From RGIG2161 sp964525525 (GTDB lineage: Bacteria > Bacillota > Clostridia > Oscillospirales > CAG-272): 11,482 nt of DNA. The DNA lies in NCBI GenBank assembly GCA_964525525.1, contig CAZGHD010000063.1, positions 1-11,482 on the forward strand, given 5' to 3'. Positions 6,080-11,482 of the stretch are shown in pieces. Both the position numbers and the translations under genes were made by a program. The notes below the pieces were generated by a model, which searched no databases, was not told the origin of the DNA, and worked only from the letters and a program-made list of their open reading frames with translations. Every line of letters begins with the position of its first letter. The first letter of the stretch is position 1.

Positions 6080-7012
6080 TTATAGCGTTATGCCGTAATA
6101 ATCCTTGAGCAGTTTGTCAGACTCGTGACGGTAAGGCATAGTGTTTGATGCGCCCTTACGAGTGACCGAGATGGACGCTACGCAGTTTGCAAATTTGAGT
6201 GCGGTCTCGGTGTCCATGCCTTCCGCTACTGCTACTGCAAACGCACCGTTGAACGCATCTCCTGCGCCCGTGCTGTCAACAGACTTGAGATCTGTGGTGG
6301 GAACAAGCATCTTTCCGTGCTCGCCCGCATAGTAAACGCCGGATTTTCCGAGCGTGATTATTACGTTTTTGACACCCATCGCGAGCAGTTTATCTGCCGC
6401 CTGTTCCGCGCTCTTTTCGTCGTCTACGCGGATTCCCGAGAAGTACTCACACTCGGTCTCGTTGGGAGTGAGGTAATCGACCCCGTCAAAAAGTCCGTCG
6501 GGAATAGGCTGATGGGGTGCGGGATTGAGGATAAACGGCTTGCCGTATTTTTTAGCGAGACGCTTTGCTTCTTCAATAGAGGAAAATCCGGTTTCAAGCT
6601 GTGTTAAAACCACGTCGCAGGATTCAAATTCAGCTTCCGCCGCGCGTACGTTTTTGTCGCACAGGGTACCGTTTGCACCTTTAACGACGATGATACTGTT
6701 CTGACCGGACGGCTCTATTTCTATAACGCCTGAACCCGTCTCCGCCTCGTCGGTGACGGTGATGTACTTCTCGCTCATTCCCTCGTTTACGTAGTGCTTG
6801 TGAAGCAGTTCAGCCATAAAGTCGCGGCCTACCTGACCTATCATTATGACCTCCGCTCCGCTTCTGTGTACCGACGTTGCCTGGTTTGAACCCTTGCCGC
6901 CGACACCGAGGACTACCGAGTTACCGAGCACCGATTCACCGGGGGTGGAAAATCGCGGTGTGTATACCGCTATATCAAAATTAAGACTGCCAACGACAAC
7001 TACTTTTTTCAT
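6080..7012 (-). CDS. rbsK: Ribokinase-like PfkB family sugar kinase
   Basis: 310 aa, full length. PfkB kinases transfer phosphate from ATP to a sugar hydroxyl; ribokinases make ribose 5-phosphate and deoxyribokinases make 2-deoxyribose 5-phosphate. Motifs are Asn11-x-Asp13 at the sugar site, GGKGSNQA (38-45, signature 1), NPAP (163-166), NETE (184-187) and DSTGAGD (246-252, signature 2), with the catalytic base Asp252. The start is the ATG at 7012: an in-frame stop lies three codons upstream, and AAGGAG lies 13 nt before the ATG, a rather long spacing. It is the last gene of the minus operon, 24 nt after deoC. That neighbour suggests its product could be a DeoC substrate such as 2-deoxyribose 5-phosphate, but the Asn11 is ribokinase-like, so ribose or another pentose is equally possible. 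The symbol denotes the family only. Confidence 0.9.
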   Translation of the reverse strand: MKKVVVVGSLNFDIAVYTPRFSTPGESVLGNSVVLGVGGKGSNQATSVHRSGAEVIMIGQVGRDFMAELLHKHYVNEGMSEKYITVTDEAETGSGVIEIEPSGQNSIIVVKGANGTLCDKNVRAAEAEFESCDVVLTQLETGFSSIEEAKRLAKKYGKPFILNPAPHQPIPDGLFDGVDYLTPNETECEYFSGIRVDDEKSAEQAADKLLAMGVKNVIITLGKSGVYYAGEHGKMLVPTTDLKSVDSTGAGDAFNGAFAVAVAEGMDTETALKFANCVASISVTRKGASNTMPYRHESDKLLKDYYGITL

Positions 7013-7036
7013 TTCGCGTCATGCACTCCTTATACT

Positions 7037-7699
7037 TTATTTTGCTTCTTCTGCGCCTGCGAGAATAGCCGCGCCGGAGGAAGTACCGAGACGCTCTGCG
7101 CCTACCTCGATGAGAGCCTTTGCATCTGCGTAAGTCTTGATACCGGAGGAAGCTTTAACCTTTACGTTCGGAGTAGCGGTCTTTCTCATAAGCTCGATGT
7201 CGTGTACGGTTGCGATACCTTCGTTAAAGCCGGTACAGGTCTTAACGAAGTGAGCGCCTGCCTCGCAGGAAAGCTCAACAGCCTTGACCTTTTCTTCGTC
7301 GGTGAGGAAGAAGGTCTCGATGATAACTTTAACGGTTCTGCCTTTAGCCGCCTCAACGACAGCCTTGATCTCGTCGCGTACGTAGTCGTACTTGCCGTCC
7401 TTGAGCGCGCCTACGTTGATAACCATATCGAACTCGTCACAACCCATTTCGTATGCATCCTCGGTCTCTGCAACCTTGATTTTGGTGGTGTTAGCACCAA
7501 GCGGGAAGCCGATAACGGTACAAACCTTAACGTCGGTACCCTCAAGCAGTTTCTTTGCGAGAGGAATGTTGTAGGGGTTTATACAAACAGACGCGAAGTC
7601 GTATTTCTTTGCGTCAGCGCAGAGGGTTTCGATGTTCGCTTCCTGAGCGAAGGTCTTGAGTATGGTGTGATCCACCATTTTGTTAAGTTTGATATCCAT
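7037..7699 (-). CDS. deoC: Deoxyribose-phosphate aldolase
   Basis: 220 aa, the usual length. DeoC is a class I, Schiff-base aldolase that reversibly splits 2-deoxyribose 5-phosphate into glyceraldehyde 3-phosphate and acetaldehyde. The catalytic set is present: Asp91 in FDMVINVG, the Schiff-base Lys153 in FVKTCTGF and the proton-relay Lys182 in KVKASSGI. Two residues around these motifs differ from the usual forms KTSTGF and KASGG: Cys155 replaces Ser, and Ser185 replaces the first Gly of the phosphate-side loop. AAAGGAG lies 9 nt before the ATG. Neighbours are the cupin (21 nt upstream) and the PfkB kinase (24 nt downstream), the kinase being the expected partner in deoxypentose use. In this operon the aldolase may act on another 2-deoxy sugar phosphate; that part is inference. 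Confidence 0.95.
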   Translation of the reverse strand: MDIKLNKMVDHTILKTFAQEANIETLCADAKKYDFASVCINPYNIPLAKKLLEGTDVKVCTVIGFPLGANTTKIKVAETEDAYEMGCDEFDMVINVGALKDGKYDYVRDEIKAVVEAAKGRTVKVIIETFFLTDEEKVKAVELSCEAGAHFVKTCTGFNEGIATVHDIELMRKTATPNVKVKASSGIKTYADAKALIEVGAERLGTSSGAAILAGAEEAK

Positions 7700-7720
7700 T
7701 TTATATGTCTCCTTTAATTT

Positions 7721-8140
7721 TTAGTCTTCATCAATAGTTTTGAAGGACTTGCCCCACTGCTTGAGGCGTTCTTCGTATGCTTCGTTTTTAGTCCAGTCGC
7801 GCCAGAAGGTGAGAATGGTCATATCCTCGCTTGACTCGCGGTTGTCGAGCGCGTGGTAAACGCCCGCAGGAATAAAGACGACCTGATTCGGGAACACGTC
7901 AATTATCTCGTCGTCAAGCTGGAGCTTACCTTTTCCCGAAAGGATGTAGTATATCTCGTCATCGTCGTGTACGCCTCCGCCGAGCGCGTATCCGGCTTTT
8001 ACCGTTCCGTGATTCATCTGAATGACGTTGTCGCGTCCGGTGATAACGTGGTCGAGGATCATACGTGATTCATAGCTGTCGCCGAAGAGCAGGGGCTTTA
8101 CTCTGCCAACGTCGACTGAGATGGGCTTTAATTTTTCCAT
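7721..8140 (-). CDS. Single-domain cupin protein
   Basis: 139 aa with one cupin_2 barrel at about 45-112. The first motif block carries His58 and Glu62 (VHDDDEIYYILSG), and the second carries His96 in PAGVYHAL. The other His usual in motif 1, two residues before His58, is Gly56, so a three-ligand metal site or a non-metal binding role is likely. Small cupins of this type act as sugar or keto-acid isomerases, as dioxygenases, or as ligand-binding accessory proteins; I cannot pick one. AAGAGG lies 8 nt before the ATG. It lies between the MDR dehydrogenase (15 nt upstream) and deoC (21 nt downstream), which favours a role in the same carbohydrate pathway. It has no signal peptide. Confidence 0.85.
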   Translation of the reverse strand: MEKLKPISVDVGRVKPLLFGDSYESRMILDHVITGRDNVIQMNHGTVKAGYALGGGVHDDDEIYYILSGKGKLQLDDEIIDVFPNQVVFIPAGVYHALDNRESSEDMTILTFWRDWTKNEAYEERLKQWGKSFKTIDED

Positions 8141-8155
8141 TTTTATTACCTCTTT

Positions 8156-9205
8156 TTATTCAAAAGTTACCATTGCTTTGACCTTTGCGCCGTGATATTT
8201 TTCCTCGTTTTTGAAGAAATCAAGGCAGTCGTCAAATTTTATCATATGGGTGATTATGGGGGTAAGGCTTATTTTGTTTTTTGTCATTATCTCTGCAAGC
8301 TTCTGCGGATAACCGAAGCATCCTGCGCCGCCGCGAATAGTTATGCGGTTGAGAACGAGGCGGTCTATCGGCATTCCGTCAAGCTCGTGCTCGTAGAAGC
8401 TGAGCGCAGAAACGTGACCGTTTTTAGCGGTGAAATTGATTCCCTGAATGAGCGCCGTGCGGTCACCCGAGGTTTCGATAACGAGATTTGCACCCTTTTT
8501 ATCGGTAAGTGTCATCACTGCCTCGACGGGGTCAACCTCTCTTGAGTTTATAACGTCGTCTGCGCCTATCTTTTTCGCTACGTCAAGTTTGGGCGCGCTT
8601 CTGCCGACTACGACAACCTTTTCGTATCCGAAGTATTTTGCAAGCCAAGCGGATGCCATACCGATAGCGCCGGTACCGATGATTACCGCAACGTCACCGG
8701 GCTTTCTTTCAACACCCGTGAAAGCATCAAGCGAGATTGATGCGGGCTCGATCAGTGCGGCTTCCTCAAAACTGAGCTCGTCCGGAATGAGGTAAACGTG
8801 GCGCTCGGGCATATACATATACTCGGCAAAGCAACCGTCCCAGCAGTTGACCGTTCCGACCGAACGGGAGTGCAGACAATCGCCGAATCTGCCGTCACGG
8901 CAAGCGTCGCACACGCCGCAGGAAACTCCGTTATCGGTGTAAACACGGTCGCCTACCTTGAAGTTTTTCACATTTTCGCCTACCTCGGTGATAACGCCCG
9001 AGTACTCGTGACCGAAGCGGACGGGATAAACTATCTCTCCGCTGCGGACAAAGCTACAGTCGCCTGTGAAAATAGCAAAGTCGGTAGCGCACACGCCGGT
9101 ACGCATTACTTTTATTTTTATCATATCCCCTGTGGGTGCGGGTGCGGGGACTCGGCTGTACTCGGCGTTACCCGGGCCGAGCACGGTAAGAACTTTCATA
9201 TCCAT
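8156..9205 (-). CDS. Zinc-dependent MDR alcohol/polyol dehydrogenase
   Basis: 349 aa, full-length member of the zinc-containing medium-chain dehydrogenase family (sorbitol, threonine and butanediol dehydrogenase-like). The catalytic zinc ligands are Cys39 in TGVCATD, His66-Glu67 in the GHE motif and probably Glu153 in IEP. The structural zinc is held by Cys96, 99, 102 and 110. The Rossmann motif GTGAIG is at 177-182; after the second strand comes Gly201-Arg202 instead of an acid, which leans toward NADP over NAD, though weakly. It probably oxidises a sugar or polyol hydroxyl, or reduces a ketone or aldehyde (acetaldehyde from DeoC is one candidate). The ATG at 9205 has AAGGA 12 nt upstream; a second in-frame ATG two codons later is less well placed. 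Genes on both sides lie within 25 nt. Confidence 0.92.
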   Translation of the reverse strand: MDMKVLTVLGPGNAEYSRVPAPAPTGDMIKIKVMRTGVCATDFAIFTGDCSFVRSGEIVYPVRFGHEYSGVITEVGENVKNFKVGDRVYTDNGVSCGVCDACRDGRFGDCLHSRSVGTVNCWDGCFAEYMYMPERHVYLIPDELSFEEAALIEPASISLDAFTGVERKPGDVAVIIGTGAIGMASAWLAKYFGYEKVVVVGRSAPKLDVAKKIGADDVINSREVDPVEAVMTLTDKKGANLVIETSGDRTALIQGINFTAKNGHVSALSFYEHELDGMPIDRLVLNRITIRGGAGCFGYPQKLAEIMTKNKISLTPIITHMIKFDDCLDFFKNEEKYHGAKVKAMVTFE

Positions 9206-9230
9206 TTCAGATCAGATTCCTTTCAGAATA

Positions 9231-9983
9231 TCAGATGATTATTCCCTCACCGGGACGCATTATGCGGAATGCGGGGCCGTCTGCCATTTCTTTTGCGAAC
9301 AGCGCGGGATCTCCGCCGTGCTCGGCAAAATTCCAGAAGTGGCAGGGAATAGTCAGCTTGGGATTGAGTTTTTTTGCAACTAACGCCGCCTCATGCTCGT
9401 TAAGATTTCCAAACGCGCCGTTTATCGGAAGAATGAGCACGTCAAGATTGTGATAAAGCTCGTTATCCAGAAGCTCAGGGTGATAGCAGGTGTCGCCCAT
9501 AATATAGATGCGGCGTTTTCCTATTTCAAGAATTATACCTACCGCGTCACGGGAAAGCTCTCCGTGGTCGCATTCGGTTGCGGTTACCATCTCACCTGCC
9601 GCGTGGAACACATCACCCGCAGCGATATAATTTACGTTTTGAGTTATACTGAGTTTTTCACATTCGGGCTTTGTATCATACGCACCGAAAAATTCGGTAC
9701 GTCCGTTGTCAAGAAGCATAGGGAGCGCGTCAATGTCAAGATGGTCGTAGTGCGCGTGAGTGGCTATCAGCGCGTCAAAGGTAAGATCGTACGGCTGAAA
9801 AAGTCTGGGGAGCAGACGCTTAAAGCCTGCGTATCTCGCGCAACAATCGGATATGTAAGGGTCAACGGCGATCAGTTTTTCGCTTTCGGTCTTAAAAAGG
9901 AACCCCGCCTGACCAAGCCAGAAAATCCCTACGCTTCCGCGTGAAGGATGTGTGGATATTACAGATTCAGAAAAAACACTCAT
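9231..9983 (-). CDS. UlaG-like metallo-beta-lactamase-fold hydrolase
   Basis: 250 aa MBL-fold protein. The metal motif HAHYDH (76-81) is complete, with further likely ligands His140 (CDHGEL), Asp164 (MGDT) and His215 (IPCHFW). The WLGQAGF start of the fold (22-28) and the short C-terminus are typical of the UlaG/YtnP-like branch, whose best-known member is the L-ascorbate 6-phosphate lactonase. This protein is about 100 residues shorter than E. coli UlaG, so another substrate is likely. Next to two dehydrogenases, a lactonase that opens a sugar lactone is a reasonable inference. The ATG at 9983 has GGAG 6 nt upstream; the in-frame ATG at 10070 would overlap the SDR gene and add a tail without family likeness. 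The gap to the SDR stop is 46 nt. Confidence 0.87.
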   Translation of the reverse strand: MSVFSESVISTHPSRGSVGIFWLGQAGFLFKTESEKLIAVDPYISDCCARYAGFKRLLPRLFQPYDLTFDALIATHAHYDHLDIDALPMLLDNGRTEFFGAYDTKPECEKLSITQNVNYIAAGDVFHAAGEMVTATECDHGELSRDAVGIILEIGKRRIYIMGDTCYHPELLDNELYHNLDVLILPINGAFGNLNEHEAALVAKKLNPKLTIPCHFWNFAEHGGDPALFAKEMADGPAFRIMRPGEGIII

Positions 9984-9989
9984 TTTTTT

Positions 9990-9993
9990 CTCC
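9990..9993 (-). promoter_or_regulatory. Ribosome binding site fixing the MBL-fold hydrolase start
   Basis: Minus-strand GGAG lies 6 nt before the ATG at 9983. It shows that the 29-residue upstream extension to 10070, which overlaps the SDR gene, is not the true N-terminus. Confidence 0.7.
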
Positions 9994-10029
9994 AAATTAA
10001 ACTTAAAATGTATTTTAACTGTGTTGGTA

Positions 10030-10806
10030 TCAGAAATCGCGTGCGTAGCCGCAGATCCAACCGCCGTCAACGTTGAGTACTGTGCCGGTTATGTAAGACG
10101 CAAACTCGCTCGCAAGGAAGCGCGCGGTGTACGAAACGTCGTCGGTATATCCTTGGCGGTGCTGGGGTATGTGATTTAACAGCGCCTCAAGAGCGTCGTT
10201 TTTAGTCCAGAGTCTCTGCGTTGTGGGAATGCATACACTGCCGGGAGCGATGACGTTTACTCTGATGCCGTACTCGGCAAACTCAAGCGCCATAGCCTTT
10301 GAGAGATTTATAACCCCGGCTTTTGCCGCATTGAACGCACACTGACGGCGGAATGGAACCATTCCGACAACAGAGCTGATATTGATTACGTTACTGCCTT
10401 CTCTGTCTTTCATATAGGGAATAGCCGCCTTGGTGCAGTTATACACGCCGTTTAAGTCAACGTCTATGATTTTATCCCACCACTCGTCGTCAAATTCATC
10501 GGTGAACTGACGTTTGTCCGGACCTACGTTGATGCCCGCGTTGTTTATCATAACGTCGATGCCGCCGAAATCGTCGGCAATCGTTTTCATAGCTTTTTTT
10601 GCAGAATCACGGTCGGTAACGTCAAGCTCATACGCTTTTGCTTTGCCGCCGAGCGCGATGATTTCCTCTACCGTTTTTTCGGCTCCGCGTATGTCGCATA
10701 CGCAAACTATCGCGCCGTCCTCGGCAAATCCTTTTGCCATGGAGTTTCCGATACCGCCGCCGGCACCGGTGATGACTACTACCTTGTCTGTAAACTGTAT
10801 ATTCAT
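10030..10806 (-). CDS. SDR family oxidoreductase with Phe at the catalytic Tyr position
   Basis: 258 aa classical short-chain dehydrogenase. The cofactor motif TGAGGGIG is at 13-20, Asp38 after the second strand favours NAD, NNAG is at 88-91, and the substrate-end DGG is at 247-249. The active-site set is altered: Ser145 and Lys162 are in place, but the Tyr expected four residues before the Lys is Phe158 (codon TTC at 10333-10335), and the Asn position is Asp117. Without the Tyr hydroxyl, normal proton transfer should be badly impaired, so the protein may use another route, bind without turning over, or contain a mutation or sequencing error. The rest of the fold is intact with no frameshift. 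GAGGA lies 6 nt before the ATG. It is the second gene of the operon, 13 nt after the F5/8-type gene. Confidence 0.9.
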   Translation of the reverse strand: MNIQFTDKVVVITGAGGGIGNSMAKGFAEDGAIVCVCDIRGAEKTVEEIIALGGKAKAYELDVTDRDSAKKAMKTIADDFGGIDVMINNAGINVGPDKRQFTDEFDDEWWDKIIDVDLNGVYNCTKAAIPYMKDREGSNVINISSVVGMVPFRRQCAFNAAKAGVINLSKAMALEFAEYGIRVNVIAPGSVCIPTTQRLWTKNDALEALLNHIPQHRQGYTDDVSYTARFLASEFASYITGTVLNVDGGWICGYARDF

Positions 10807-10819
10807 ATCTTATCCTCTT

Positions 10820-11344
10820 TTACTTTTCGGGATACATTTTGATCTCGCTGGTTTCTATCCACGGGATGAACGGATCGGTGCAGAAGTTTTCGCAAAGCTC
10901 AAATCTTACGTATTTTGCACTAACGGGAGCGTCAAGAATTATTTCCTGCCAGCCCTCTGCCTTTTCCATCTGCTCTGTGTGGATGAGAGTCCACTCAACT
11001 GAGTTTATATCGTCGTCTTTGCGCTTGATCTTTCTAACCTCGTCGCTGCTTGAAACGTATATTTTTATCACCTTTGCCAGCTCTTCAAGCACGCTGTAAT
11101 CAAGACCTACGTTGCGGAAAATGCGGATCTTTTCGATCTTCTGTTCTTCTCCGAAAAAGCTCAGAATAACGTCAGCTTTTTTCTCGTCGTTAGCACCCCA
11201 AGTGCCGCCGCAACGCTCGGTATCGTCGTCAATAAGATTGCATACCCAGAAGGTCGGATCGGGATCGCAAATGCTTGCCCATTCTATTCTCGTGTAATAC
11301 GAACCGTCACGTCTGACACCTATCGGCAAAAGTTCCTGTTTCAT
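10820..11344 (-). CDS. Stand-alone F5/8-type C (discoidin-like) domain protein
   Basis: 174 aa forming about one beta-sandwich of the galactose-binding-like superfamily. The family's landmarks are visible: NLIDDD (36-41) with TWG (48-50), a central strand set with KIRIFRN (72-78) and IKIYVSS (93-99), a W-plus-strand block near 118-120, and the closing KYVRFEL (144-150) and SEIKMY (166-171) strands. Such domains normally bind glycans or surfaces and sit in secreted or multidomain enzymes. Here there is no signal peptide and no attached catalytic domain, so it appears to be a cytoplasmic single-domain protein. AAAGGA lies about 7 nt before the ATG. It is the first gene of the seven-gene operon, 13 nt ahead of the SDR. 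Its role could be sugar binding or an accessory function; no catalytic residues are evident. Confidence 0.78.
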   Translation of the reverse strand: MKQELLPIGVRRDGSYYTRIEWASICDPDPTFWVCNLIDDDTERCGGTWGANDEKKADVILSFFGEEQKIEKIRIFRNVGLDYSVLEELAKVIKIYVSSSDEVRKIKRKDDDINSVEWTLIHTEQMEKAEGWQEIILDAPVSAKYVRFELCENFCTDPFIPWIETSEIKMYPEK

Positions 11345-11406
11345 TTTTTCGTCCTTTCAGATACCGCGCCTGTACGGGTGCGGAAATTATAATTATCCTA
11401 CATTAT

Positions 11407-11435
11407 ATTCTATAACACAAACTGGATAAAGTCAA
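11407..11435 (-). promoter_or_regulatory. Sigma-A promoter of the seven-gene minus-strand operon
   Basis: On the minus strand, TTGACT (11435-11430), a 17-nt spacer and TAGAAT (11412-11407). The start would be near 11400, giving a leader of about 55 nt to the ATG at 11344. No other good promoter was seen in the 13-46 nt gaps of the operon, which supports one transcript for all seven genes. Confidence 0.65.
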
Positions 11436-11446
11436 TACAAGTATTG
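11433..11446. promoter_or_regulatory. Palindrome overlapping the operon -35 box, candidate operator
   Basis: CAATAC-AA-GTATTG is a 14-bp inverted repeat with 6-bp arms. It overlaps three bases of the -35 hexamer and extends upstream of it. The A/T-rich short form resembles sites bound by GntR-family regulators, but no regulator gene is in the window, so the binding protein is unknown. Confidence 0.4.
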
Positions 11447-11482
11447 TTATATTTTTTATAAGATGCGTTAAATCTTTTGTAT

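Noticed and set aside
7202..7717. 171-codon open frame on the plus strand
   Set aside because: It is antisense to deoC, which has all three catalytic residues. No ribosome binding site or domain supports the antisense reading.
9393..9944. 183-codon open frame on the plus strand
   Set aside because: It is antisense to the UlaG-like hydrolase, whose metal motif is intact. The antisense reading has no recognisable domain or start signal.

Overview
The window reads as a chromosomal segment of an anaerobic Firmicute, most likely an uncultured gut-type Clostridia. The basis is strong Shine-Dalgarno sites (AGGAGG or AAAGGA), sigma-A promoters that nearly all match TTGACA-17-TATAAT, A/T-rich intergenic DNA around moderately G/C-rich genes, rho-independent terminators, and families common in such genomes. 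No phage, transposon, CRISPR or transport genes are visible. No gene-free stretch exceeds about 230 bases.

Left part (1-1401). The left edge holds, on the minus strand, a truncated tRNA-Ser-like sequence with its own good promoter. Upstream of it, also on the minus strand, lie a 64-residue charged helical protein and a radical SAM/SPASM protein. The radical SAM gene is divergent from the plus-strand genes, and two back-to-back consensus promoters fill the gap between them.

Middle part (1423-6077), all plus strand. A GH43-type intracellular glycosidase, an ABM-fold small protein and a ferritin-like helical protein form one run ending in a terminator. A new promoter then drives a zinc-ribbon membrane protein and an S66 (LD-carboxypeptidase/MccF-like) peptidase, ending in a 14-bp hairpin terminator. 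The peptidase gene is visibly more A/T-rich than its neighbours. A third consensus promoter drives a TIM-barrel sugar isomerase/epimerase, ending in a bidirectional terminator.

Right part (6080-11435), all minus strand. Seven closely spaced genes (gaps of 13-46 nt) form an apparent operon read from one promoter near 11407-11435. In transcription order they are: F5/8-type (discoidin-like) domain protein, SDR oxidoreductase, UlaG-like metallo-beta-lactamase-fold hydrolase, zinc-dependent MDR dehydrogenase, cupin, deoxyribose-phosphate aldolase (DeoC) and a ribokinase-like PfkB kinase. The set looks like a carbohydrate catabolic pathway: oxidation or epimerisation, possible lactone hydrolysis, phosphorylation and aldol cleavage. 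I cannot name its substrate. The convergent TIM-barrel epimerase may belong to the same pathway.

The points most worth a second look are this seven-gene operon, its SDR with Phe at the catalytic Tyr position, a palindrome at its promoter, the odd tRNA-like sequence at the left edge, and the compositionally distinct S66 peptidase.
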